Of a stretch of DNA of 34,526 nucleotides, positions 15,125-23,033 are shown in pieces; the first letter of the stretch is position 1; each line of letters begins with the position of its first letter. The stretch is from Pseudomonas maioricensis (lineage in GTDB: Bacteria > Pseudomonadota > Gammaproteobacteria > Pseudomonadales > Pseudomonadaceae): NCBI RefSeq assembly GCF_022790535.1, contig NZ_LOHG01000022.1, positions 1-34,526 of the forward strand, written 5' to 3'. The position numbers were made by a program, and so were the translations under genes. The notes under the pieces are model-generated. The model had not been told where the DNA came from, searched no databases, and saw only the letters and a program-made list of their open reading frames with translations.

Positions 15125-16365
15125 AGGCCCTTTTCATTAACAGCCTGTATGCCCCGGATATCGGTGGCGGCGCAGAAATCATCCTGCAGCGTACCGTCGA
15201 AGGCTTGCAGCAACGCGGCCATGAAGTGGTGGTACTCGCCACCGGCCCGCAGTCGGGGCTTACCGAGGAAACGGTCAACCTGGTGAAGGTTTATCGTGCC
15301 GGTTTGCGTAACTTCTACTGGCACTTCAGCGCCCAGCGCCCCGGCAGGCTGGCACGACTGGGCTGGCACCTGCGTGACCGTTACAACGTCGGCATGCGTG
15401 ACTACGTGAAACAGGTGATTGATCTGGAAAAACCCGATCTGGTGGTCTGTCATAACCTCACCGGCTGGTCGGTCTCTGCCTGGGACGAGATCACCGCCGC
15501 CGGATTACCGATCGTTCAGGTACTGCATGATCTCTACCTGCTATGTCCCGGCAGCACCATGTTCAGTAGAGGCCATAGCTGCAAGACCCAATGCGGCCGC
15601 TGCGAACGCTTTCGCAAGGGGCACGATGCGCGCTCAGCGCAGGTCAATACGGTCGTGGGCGTCAGCCGCTTCATGCTCGACACCTTACAAGCGCAGGGCT
15701 ACTTCAAAGGTGCCCGCGGCTATGTGGTGCATAACGCCAGTCCTGCCCCAGCCTTGCCGATCAAACTCAAAAACGCAGAGCCCGTCACCAAACGTACACC
15801 GCTGCGCTTCGGCTATATGGGCACGTTATCGGAACCCAAAGGGCTGCGTTGGCTGATCGAGCAGTTTCAGCAACTGCCGATCGACGCGACCTTGCAGATT
15901 GCCGGCCGAGGCCAGCTCAGCGATGAAGAGCGTTTCAAGGCTTTGGCACATTCGCCCCGAATAAGCTTCGTCGGTTACCAGGCACCTGAAGATTTTTACA
16001 AGCAGATCGACGTCGCGATCGTGCCATCGATCTGGAGCGAACCCTTCGGCATGGTGGCCGTTGAAGCCTGCGCCTGGTCGGTCCCGGTGATTGCCAGCCG
16101 TATGGGCGGTTTGCCGGAGATTATTCAGGATCAGCTCAACGGCTTGTTGTGCAGCCCCGACGACCCGGACTCTCTAGGGGTTGCGATGCTCAGGTTGCAT
16201 CAACAACCCGAGTTGCTGGCCCGTCTGAGCGCCCAGGCTCGTATCAGCGTGTCGTCATTGACCGATCTGGACCTGATGCTCGACAGCTACGAAAGCATTC
16301 TCGCCCAAACGTTGCTGGACAGTACCGCACGCCCGATCAGGCCGTATGCGCCACGCCCGGCCTGA
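15121..16365 (+). CDS. Glycosyltransferase family 4 with a four-cysteine cluster
   Basis: 414-residue GT-B enzyme. The N-terminal glycine-rich acceptor domain starts ALFINSLYAPDIGGGAEII; the C-terminal donor domain has GYMGTLSEPKGLRWLIE and the E-x7-E signature in EPFGMVAVEA (about 307-315), followed by PVIASRMGGLPEII. An unusual feature is a Cys cluster in the N-terminal domain: Cys142, Cys154, Cys158 and Cys161 (CPGSTMF, HSCKTQCGRC), which looks like a small zinc-binding insert found in some GT4 enzymes. The start is set by the ATGA overlap with the previous gene. A 102-base gap follows before the glycoside hydrolase. Substrate unknown. Confidence 0.86.
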   Translation: MKALFINSLYAPDIGGGAEIILQRTVEGLQQRGHEVVVLATGPQSGLTEETVNLVKVYRAGLRNFYWHFSAQRPGRLARLGWHLRDRYNVGMRDYVKQVIDLEKPDLVVCHNLTGWSVSAWDEITAAGLPIVQVLHDLYLLCPGSTMFSRGHSCKTQCGRCERFRKGHDARSAQVNTVVGVSRFMLDTLQAQGYFKGARGYVVHNASPAPALPIKLKNAEPVTKRTPLRFGYMGTLSEPKGLRWLIEQFQQLPIDATLQIAGRGQLSDEERFKALAHSPRISFVGYQAPEDFYKQIDVAIVPSIWSEPFGMVAVEACAWSVPVIASRMGGLPEIIQDQLNGLLCSPDDPDSLGVAMLRLHQQPELLARLSAQARISVSSLTDLDLMLDSYESILAQTLLDSTARPIRPYAPRPA

Positions 16366-16467
16366 AACGCCGGTGCTCGCCCGAACACGCAGTGTTATCC
16401 ATCGGCCCGTGACTAACCGAGCCAGTTTACTGGCGCTCCGGACCGTGCCTCTTCATTGAGACAAAAC

Positions 16468-17781
16468 ATGTCCCAGCACACTCGCGCCTCGTCAAGAAAG
16501 CCTCTGACGTTGTTTCTCTTGAGCCTGATATTCAGTTGCACCGCGACAGCAGAAGAACGCTTCATTATTGGTGTCGCTACGCATTTGATGAACAAGAACG
16601 GCCCCTCGGCAAAAACGCTGCAAATGCTTGAAGCTGCCGGGGTCGACTCGGTGCGCGACGATGCTTACTGGTCGGTAGCCGAACCGCGTCGTGGACAGTT
16701 GCATATCGACCTCAATTGGCAGACATACCTGAGCAAAGCTCGGGAGCACAAACTCAGGCCCCTGCTGGTACTGGGTTACGGCAACCCAAACTACGGCAAC
16801 TATGCCAAGCCTCGTTATCCGCCGATCAAGCAAGGGTTCGGCAATTACGTGAAATTCATTAGCCGTGAACTGGCCGATAGCGTGGATTTTTATGAGGTCT
16901 GGAACGAGTGGGATAAGGAAAATCCGGTCGATGAGGCCTTCGCCCGCGACTACAGCAATCTGATTGAAGAAACCGCCAGTAACCTGCGTCAGCAGAAGAA
17001 ACCGGTGACGATTCTCGCTGGCGCGGTGACCAGCCAGGGCATGGACCTGGGATTTGCCGACCGCCTCCTGTCGGCTGGATTGCTAAACCACGTGGATGGC
17101 CTGTCCTTGCATCCTTATGTGCATTGCCGCCACGAAGAACGGCATACCCCGGAACGCTGGATTGCCTGGCTGCGCTGGATTGACGCCGACCTCAGAGCGC
17201 TGGTCGCAAGACCTGTTCCGCTGTACCTGACAGAGATGGGCTGGCCCAGCAACAGCGGCAAATGCGGCGTGAGCGAAGAGACCCAGGCGGCCTATCTGGC
17301 CCGCAGTTTCTTCCTCGCCCAGACGCTGCCGGACATCAAAGGTTTGTGGTGGTACGACTTGCTTGACGATGGCAAGGACACCAGTGACCCGGAGCAGAAT
17401 TTTGGTTTGCTCAATCAGGACCTGACGGTCAAACCGGCGTACCTGACGCTGAAGGCCATCAGCCCGTTTCTGCATGACTACCGGTACGACGCGGAAAAGA
17501 GTCGAGAACTGGATAACGCTTACCTGCTGCGCTTCAACAAAGGATCCGAGCAGATTCTGGTCGCCTGGACCACCGGACACCGACGCTCGATTCCAGTCGA
17601 TGCCAGCAGTGTTCAGGCTGGCAACGTCTTGATCGTCGACAGCGGCCAACCGGAACGCGGTCAGCTGGACACCGGTATCCCCTGGAACTGCAACGACAGC
17701 CGCTGTTCCGCCCTGGTACCGATCAACGAATTTCCCAGGGTTATCCGCCTGGGCAGCAAGCCACCGCTGTTTGCACGGTGA
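16468..17781 (+). CDS. Secreted glycoside hydrolase, clan GH-A (GH39/PslG-like)
   Basis: 437-residue exported glycosidase. A signal peptide spans about residues 1-28 (basic start, then LTLFLLSLIFSCTATA). The (beta/alpha)8 clan A catalytic pair is visible: acid/base Glu147 in YEVWNEWD and nucleophile Glu256 in PLYLTEMGWP; SLHPYVH (213-219) is also typical of the fold. Size and layout resemble P. aeruginosa PslG, a periplasmic glycosidase acting on its own polymer, but I cannot claim orthology. It probably trims or releases the polymer made by this cluster. A C-terminal beta-rich part (about 335-437) follows the barrel. The ATG at 16468 gives the cleanest signal peptide; a TTG 12 bases earlier is less likely. 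A long inverted repeat lies downstream. Confidence 0.85.
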   Translation: MSQHTRASSRKPLTLFLLSLIFSCTATAEERFIIGVATHLMNKNGPSAKTLQMLEAAGVDSVRDDAYWSVAEPRRGQLHIDLNWQTYLSKAREHKLRPLLVLGYGNPNYGNYAKPRYPPIKQGFGNYVKFISRELADSVDFYEVWNEWDKENPVDEAFARDYSNLIEETASNLRQQKKPVTILAGAVTSQGMDLGFADRLLSAGLLNHVDGLSLHPYVHCRHEERHTPERWIAWLRWIDADLRALVARPVPLYLTEMGWPSNSGKCGVSEETQAAYLARSFFLAQTLPDIKGLWWYDLLDDGKDTSDPEQNFGLLNQDLTVKPAYLTLKAISPFLHDYRYDAEKSRELDNAYLLRFNKGSEQILVAWTTGHRRSIPVDASSVQAGNVLIVDSGQPERGQLDTGIPWNCNDSRCSALVPINEFPRVIRLGSKPPLFAR

Positions 17782-17861
17782 TAGCTCTGAATTGAAATGC
17801 ATGTTCTGCAGGAGATAGCGTTGTGTTCCCCACATAACGCTGTCGCGAAGCAAACATCGGA

Positions 17862-17956
17862 CCTGTAGGAGCTCACCGAGGTTACGAGGCCAGTGATCGC
17901 GGAGCATCAGGCAAACCGCGATCGCTGGCCTCGTAACCTCGGTGAGCTCCTACAGG
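17862..17956. repeat. 41-bp inverted repeat (REPIN-like) inside the exopolysaccharide operon
   Basis: The arms 17862-17902 and 17916-17956 are complementary over 41 bases with a single G-T mismatch and a 13-base spacer. The outer ends read CCTGTAGGAGC, like the other REP elements here, but the inner part (TCACCGAGGTTACGAGG) differs from them. It fills much of the 268-base gap between the hydrolase gene and the next glycosyltransferase. The 24 bases at 17850-17873 resemble 34498-34521 (21 of 24). In RNA it would form a very stable hairpin. No T-run follows. Confidence 0.85.
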
Positions 17957-18049
17957 ATTGGGTTCAATCCGGAAGAATTGCATCTCCCACAGTTCAGCGC
18001 ATGCAGCAAAACCTAACCACCTCCCCATCCTGCGCAGAGACCTTTGCCG

Positions 18050-19162
18050 ATGATCGTCATCAATGCCCGCTTTCTTACCCAGGAGCTGCGTGGGGTTCAG
18101 CGCTTTGCGGAACAGACCTGTCTAGCGCTCAAACAACTGCGCAACGACCTGGTTTTCGTCGCACCCCACGGGATAAAAATGAGCGAAAGCGCCAAGGCAC
18201 TGGATGTGCAGTGCATCGGGCATAACCAGGGACACCTGTGGGAACAACTGGATTTGCCGCTGTACCTGATGCGCAAAGGGCGGCCACTGTTGGTTTCGCT
18301 GTGCAGCACAGCACCGATGTTTTACGCCAACCAGATCGCAACGCACCACGACATCAACTACGTGCGCCACCCTCAAAGTTACTCGCGGATGTTCCGCACG
18401 GTATATCGAACCGTGACCCCGATTCTATTGTGGCGCCTCAAATCGTTGATCACCGTCAGTAACTTCTCACGTAGCGAAATCGCCCAGTTCTATGGCTACC
18501 CGGAAAAACGCATATTCGTGGTACCCAATGCGACCAGCGATGCATTTCGGCCCGACGCTGCACCTGAAGAAAAACCGCGTTATCTGTTGGCCGTGTCTTC
18601 ACCCAGCGCGCACAAGAACTTCAACCGGATGATTCAGGCATTCATGAGCCTGCGCGGCCATAACGACTTGCAGCTACATATCGTGGGTGCCGCCAGCGAA
18701 ATCTTCGCCGCCCCTGAACTGCAACGCCTGGCGTGCCGTGACCCGAGAATCCGCTTTCTCGGGCGACTCAGCGATGCTGAGTTGATCAAGCAGTATCAGG
18801 GTGCGACCGCATTTGTCTTTCCATCGCTCTATGAAGGTTTCGGGATCCCGCCACTGGAAGCCCAGGCCTGCGGATGCCCGGTGCTGGCCGCTAACGCCGC
18901 GTCCATTCCAGAAGTGTTGCAAGCCAGCGCACTGTATTTCGACCCACTGGACGTTTCCCATATGGCATCGGCCATGGAGCGCATTCTGACCGACATGCCG
19001 TTGCGCCAGGCGTTACGTCGCCGGGGTCTGAGCAATGTCGGACGTTTTTCCTGGGAAGACTCGGCCCGGCGAGTGTCGCAGCGTATCGATGCGCTGGCAC
19101 ACAGCGACACACCCTCCGGCCAGACATCGCCGGCCGTTGAATCGACCTCTGGCAAGTCCTGA
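18050..19162 (+). CDS. Glycosyltransferase family 4
   Basis: 370-residue GT-B glycosyltransferase. The N-terminus MIVINARFLTQELRGVQRFAEQ, the central TVSNFSRSEIAQFYG, the start of the donor domain YLLAVSSPSAHKNFNRMI, and the E-x7-E signature in YEGFGIPPLEAQACGCPV are all typical of the WbpY/mannosyltransferase-like GT4 branch. The ATG at 18050 is chosen over an in-frame TTG at 18044 because MIVINAR matches the usual start; the ribosome-binding site is poor. It follows the 95-base inverted repeat, so its translation may be affected by that hairpin. Its stop is one base from the acyltransferase start. Donor sugar not predictable. Confidence 0.86.
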   Translation: MIVINARFLTQELRGVQRFAEQTCLALKQLRNDLVFVAPHGIKMSESAKALDVQCIGHNQGHLWEQLDLPLYLMRKGRPLLVSLCSTAPMFYANQIATHHDINYVRHPQSYSRMFRTVYRTVTPILLWRLKSLITVSNFSRSEIAQFYGYPEKRIFVVPNATSDAFRPDAAPEEKPRYLLAVSSPSAHKNFNRMIQAFMSLRGHNDLQLHIVGAASEIFAAPELQRLACRDPRIRFLGRLSDAELIKQYQGATAFVFPSLYEGFGIPPLEAQACGCPVLAANAASIPEVLQASALYFDPLDVSHMASAMERILTDMPLRQALRRRGLSNVGRFSWEDSARRVSQRIDALAHSDTPSGQTSPAVESTSGKS

Positions 19163-19163
19163 C

Positions 19164-20204
19164 ATGAAACGCCTGGCCTATCTTGATGCCCTGCGCGGCA
19201 TTGCCGCGTTGCTGGTGGTGTTCACTCACCTCTACGCGCCACTGCTCGGCGATGTCTGGCTGCTTCGCGAACTGCTGGATGTCGGCAAGCTCGGAGTGCT
19301 GTGGTTCTTCATGATCAGCGGCGTGGTGATCCCCTTCAGCCTGCGCCCTGGTCCCGACGGGGCACGGCGCTTCGTGATTTCCCGCGTCATGCGGCTGTAC
19401 CCGGCTTACTGGCTGTCCTTGCTGGTTTACCTGACGATGTTGCAGCTCTCTGGCGCGCTGTTTCCGCCCTGGCCACAAATTGTCGCCAACGTGAGCATGG
19501 TGCAGGCGTTACTGGGCTTCGATGACGTGATCGGACTGTACTGGACGCTGTTCATCGAAATGGTGTTTTACGGCCTGTGTCTGCTGCTGTTTCTCACCGG
19601 CAAGCTGTATGACCTCGGGGTGCGGACACGCTGCTCGTTGGGCATGCTGGCGCTGGGTCTGGTGCTGGCCATTCTCCGGGAACTGACCGAGCGCAAAGTG
19701 CCGGTGGCCCTGCCGCTGGCCTTGTCACTGATGTTCTTTGGCTCGATCTGGCGTCAGTGGCTGCTGGGCGAGCACAGCCGTCAATTGACCCGCTGCCTGA
19801 TCACCGTGCTGGGCGCCTATGCGCTGTTATTGCCGCCCATTCTCCTACTGGCTTACGGCGAGAACCTTATAGAAGGGGAAGCTGGCGGACGCTACCTGTT
19901 CACGTACACCGCAGCGATTGTCAGTTTCCTGTTGCTGACCCGCAGTGTCCGGCTCGATCAACCGGTCCTGGTCTGGCTCGGTAGTATCAGCTACTCGCTG
20001 TACCTGCTGCATCCGTCAATGCTGATGCTGGCCGAGTACCTGTTGCGCGGCCTGCCGTTATCACCGTTGTACGCCGCCGTGCTGGCGACCTTACTGACCC
20101 TGGGTATCGCCCACTTGTCCTTCCGCTGCATCGAAACGCCATTTATCCAGTGGGGCAAACGCCTCAACAATCGCCACGCCAAGACGCAGACAGCCCGCGC
20201 CTGA
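19164..20204 (+). CDS. Acyltransferase family 3 membrane protein (OafA/ExoZ-like)
   Basis: 346-residue multi-pass inner-membrane protein with about ten hydrophobic segments. It has the family's N-terminal motif YLDALRGIAALLVVFTHL and FFMISGVVIPFSL, and ends its membrane part with SYSLYLLHP. Such proteins move acetyl, succinyl or similar groups onto sugars of exported polysaccharides. No SGNH domain is fused. It begins one base after the preceding stop, so it is translationally coupled. A longer reading starting at 19035 inside the previous gene is rejected. It is not a Wzy polymerase, although it is the only other polytopic protein in the cluster besides Wzx and WcaJ. Confidence 0.88.
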   Translation: MKRLAYLDALRGIAALLVVFTHLYAPLLGDVWLLRELLDVGKLGVLWFFMISGVVIPFSLRPGPDGARRFVISRVMRLYPAYWLSLLVYLTMLQLSGALFPPWPQIVANVSMVQALLGFDDVIGLYWTLFIEMVFYGLCLLLFLTGKLYDLGVRTRCSLGMLALGLVLAILRELTERKVPVALPLALSLMFFGSIWRQWLLGEHSRQLTRCLITVLGAYALLLPPILLLAYGENLIEGEAGGRYLFTYTAAIVSFLLLTRSVRLDQPVLVWLGSISYSLYLLHPSMLMLAEYLLRGLPLSPLYAAVLATLLTLGIAHLSFRCIETPFIQWGKRLNNRHAKTQTARA

Positions 20205-20236
20205 TGTAGAGCCTGTGCATACAGAAGGGAACCTCC

Positions 20237-21454
20237 ATGAGAATCGCAATAGTCCACGACTGGCTGGTGACGTACGCCGGTGCCGAACGAGTACTGGCGT
20301 CACTGATCAACATCTGGCCGCAGGCCGATCTGTTTTCAGTCATCGATTTTCTCAGCGACAAGGATCGTGAGCACCTGCATGGCAAAGTCGCGAAGACCAC
20401 CTTTATTCAGCGGTTACCCAAAGCCAGAACTCACTATCAGCGTTACCTGCCGCTTATGCCGCTCGCCATTGAACAGCTCGACCTGTCGGGTTACGACCTG
20501 ATTATCAGCAGCAGCCACGCGGTAGCCAAAGGTGTGCTCAGCGGCCCGGATCAGTTGCACGTCAGCTACGTGCATTCGCCCATTCGCTACGCCTGGGATC
20601 TGCAACATCAATACTTGCAGGAGTCGGGCATGAGCACCGGCTTCAAGAGCAAAGTCGCGCGAATGATCCTGCACTACATCCGTATGTGGGATCAGCGCAC
20701 CTCGTCGGGCGTCGACGACTTCATCGCCAACTCGCATTTCATTGGCGGGCGTATTGCCAAAGCTTACCGCCGCGAATCCACGGTGATTTACCCGCCAGTG
20801 GATACCGTCAACTTCACCCTGCAAGACAGCAAACAGGACTACTACTTCACTGCATCGCGAATGGTGCCTTACAAGCGCATGCCGATGATCATCGAAGCGT
20901 TTGCGGCGATGCCGGACAAGCGCCTCATCGTCATCGGTGACGGTCCGGAAATGGCCAGGGCAAAGCTGATTCATGCGCCCAACGTCACGCTGTTGGGCTT
21001 TCAGCCGTTTGCGGTGTTGCTGGAACACATGCGCAATGCCAAAGCCTTTGTTTTTGCCGCCGAAGAGGATTTCGGCATCAGCCCGGTCGAAGCTCAGGCC
21101 TGTGGTACCCCGGTGATTGCCTTCGGCAAGGGCGGCGTACTGGAAACCGTTTGCGGCCTGGACCATCCACAACCGACTGGCGTGTTCTACGAGCAACAAA
21201 CGGTGTCATCGCTGGTCGCCGCTGTCGGCGAGTTCGAAGCGGCGCATGCCCGTATCACAGCTCAGGCCTGTCGCGCCAACGCTGAACGTTTCAGCGGTCA
21301 GCTCTTCGAGGAAGAAATGAAAAACTTCGTCGAAAGTCGCCTCGCTGCAGCGCGCCTCGCACGCCAGCCTGCCCAATACAAAATGCCCCAGGCGTCGCCC
21401 ATTCTGGTCAGCAACGAGCAGACCGCACGTGTCATTCCGATCAAATCCGTCTGA
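20237..21454 (+). CDS. Glycosyltransferase family 4, mannosyltransferase-like
   Basis: 405-residue GT-B enzyme beginning MRIAIVHDWLVTYAGAERVL, a pattern common to WbaZ/GumH-like GT4 mannosyltransferases. Further signatures are SYVHSPIRYAWDLQHQYL, the conserved STVIYPPVDTVNF, ASRMVPYKRM at the donor domain, IGDGPEM, and the E-x7-E motif in EEDFGISPVEAQACGTPVIA. The ribosome-binding site GAAGGGAA lies just before the ATG, with a 32-base gap after the acyltransferase. A C-terminal extension of about 30 residues is low-complexity and probably flexible. Mannose as donor is a guess from family resemblance. Confidence 0.87.
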   Translation: MRIAIVHDWLVTYAGAERVLASLINIWPQADLFSVIDFLSDKDREHLHGKVAKTTFIQRLPKARTHYQRYLPLMPLAIEQLDLSGYDLIISSSHAVAKGVLSGPDQLHVSYVHSPIRYAWDLQHQYLQESGMSTGFKSKVARMILHYIRMWDQRTSSGVDDFIANSHFIGGRIAKAYRRESTVIYPPVDTVNFTLQDSKQDYYFTASRMVPYKRMPMIIEAFAAMPDKRLIVIGDGPEMARAKLIHAPNVTLLGFQPFAVLLEHMRNAKAFVFAAEEDFGISPVEAQACGTPVIAFGKGGVLETVCGLDHPQPTGVFYEQQTVSSLVAAVGEFEAAHARITAQACRANAERFSGQLFEEEMKNFVESRLAAARLARQPAQYKMPQASPILVSNEQTARVIPIKSV

Positions 21455-21467
21455 GCGAGCACTGTCC

Positions 21468-22880
21468 ATGCGTACTCCCGTTCGCGGCATTCTTCACGCG
21501 CATCAATCCTTGTTGTCGGTCGCCCATCGCCTGCTTGATTTGACGGTCATCGTGCTGGGCGGTTACTGGCAGAGCCAACTGAACCCCGGTACATCCAGCG
21601 CCGAGGCCTGGATTCAGATACTGCTGGCGGTGCTGGTGTTTCACTGGCTCAGTGAGTATCACCAGATGTACGGTTCATGGCGTGGCGAGAGAATCCTGCG
21701 TGAGCTGATCAAGGTGTTCACTTACTGGGCCGTCACCTTCGTGGTGCTGTTGTCCGTGGACTACCTGCTGCTCAATCACGCCAACATGCCCGATAACGCC
21801 CAGATGACTTGGTTTGCGTCGGTGCTGGCGGTGCTTTGCGGCTATCGCCTGCTGATCCGCAGCGCACTGCATGGTTTGCGGCGGCGCGGCTTCAATACCC
21901 GGCGAGTGGCGATTGTCGGTAGCGGCCAGGTCGGCGTTCGACTGGCTCGGTCGATCTCCAGCGCGCCCTGGATGGGCCTGCGGGTGCTGGGCTTTTATGA
22001 CTTGCCAAAAGCTGCGGTAGAAGCCAGCGAACCCGATCCGGACATCGTGGTACTCGGCGATCTGCAACAGTTGATCAATGACGCCCGCGATGGCCGGATA
22101 GACAAGGTTTACATCACCCTGGCGCTCACCGCCCAGCCCCACGTTCAGGATCTGGTCAAAGGGCTAAGCGACACGACGGCTTCGGTGTACCTGATTCCGG
22201 ATGTATTCATGTTCGAACTGCTGCATGCGCGCAGCGAGAGCATCAATGGGCTGGCCAGCATCAGTATTTTCGACTCACCCATGGATGGCGCCTGGAGCCT
22301 GGTGAAGCGCGTCGAAGACATCGTATTGTCCAGCGTCATCCTGGCCATGATCGCCCTGCCCCTGCTGCTGATTGCAGCCGCAATCAAGCTGACGTCGCCC
22401 GGCCCGGTGTTGTTTCGTCAGCGCCGTTATGGTTTGGACGGCAGACCCATCATGGTCTGGAAATTCCGCAGCATGAGCGTGCAGGAAAACGGCGACGTGG
22501 TGACTCAGGCGACTCGCAACGATGCCCGCGTCACGCCTTTGGGCGCATTTTTACGACGCACTTCGCTGGACGAGCTACCGCAGTTCTTCAATGTATTACG
22601 CGGCGATATGTCCATCGTCGGTCCGAGGCCACACGCGGTGGCGCACAACGAGCAGTACCGCAAGCAGGTCAGTGGCTACATGCTGCGCCACAAGGTCAAG
22701 CCGGGCATTACCGGTTGGGCGCAGATCAACGGCTGGCGTGGTGAAACAGACACGCTGGACAAGATGCAGAAGCGCGTCGAATACGACCTGGAATACATCG
22801 AACACTGGTCGCTGTGGCTGGACCTGAAAATCATTCTGCTGACCCTGTTCAAAGGCTTTCTGCACAAGAACGCCTTCTGA
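21468..22880 (+). CDS. wcaJ: Undecaprenyl-phosphate glucose phosphotransferase (WcaJ family)
   Basis: 470-residue polyisoprenyl-phosphate hexose-1-phosphate transferase that starts the repeat unit by moving a sugar-1-phosphate onto undecaprenyl phosphate. The N-terminal third has about four membrane helices; the middle is a CoA-binding-like Rossmann domain (RRVAIVGSGQVGVRLARS). A fifth hydrophobic re-entrant segment (about 280-305) leads to the catalytic domain with SPGPVLFRQRRYG, MVWKFRSM, RRTSLDELPQFFNVLRGDMS, IVGPRPHA and KPGITGWAQINGWRG. The Asp-Glu pair in LDELPQ is the likely catalytic motif. Glucose is the common donor in this subfamily, but galactose cannot be excluded. It starts 13 bases after the preceding gene. 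Confidence 0.92.
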   Translation: MRTPVRGILHAHQSLLSVAHRLLDLTVIVLGGYWQSQLNPGTSSAEAWIQILLAVLVFHWLSEYHQMYGSWRGERILRELIKVFTYWAVTFVVLLSVDYLLLNHANMPDNAQMTWFASVLAVLCGYRLLIRSALHGLRRRGFNTRRVAIVGSGQVGVRLARSISSAPWMGLRVLGFYDLPKAAVEASEPDPDIVVLGDLQQLINDARDGRIDKVYITLALTAQPHVQDLVKGLSDTTASVYLIPDVFMFELLHARSESINGLASISIFDSPMDGAWSLVKRVEDIVLSSVILAMIALPLLLIAAAIKLTSPGPVLFRQRRYGLDGRPIMVWKFRSMSVQENGDVVTQATRNDARVTPLGAFLRRTSLDELPQFFNVLRGDMSIVGPRPHAVAHNEQYRKQVSGYMLRHKVKPGITGWAQINGWRGETDTLDKMQKRVEYDLEYIEHWSLWLDLKIILLTLFKGFLHKNAF

Positions 22881-23033
22881 CTTTTCCCCCTGTTCAATCA
22901 TCGCAACAGCCCAGGCCGACCGGCACTGGAGGAGGTGCGTGCATCTATCAAAAAGACAACGAAACACTCGGTGTTGGTAAGGGAAGCAATGAAATCACTG
23001 TGGTGCCAACGCACCTTTAGGAAGGAACAATAT

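Noticed and set aside
17862..17956. Possible CRISPR or transposon end
   Set aside because: There are only two arms in inverted orientation with a 13-base spacer, no array of direct repeats, no transposase and no target duplication. The REPIN-like explanation is better.
20519..20526. GCGGTAGC, a partial ops match within a glycosyltransferase gene
   Set aside because: It lacks the leading GG and the conserved T (it reads GCGGTAGCCAA) and lies in coding sequence, so it is probably chance.
22989..23033. Alternative upstream start for wza
   Set aside because: AAGGGAAG precedes the ATG at 22989, but using it would place 15 mostly polar and basic residues before the lipoprotein signal; AGGAAGGAA before 23034 gives a normal signal peptide.
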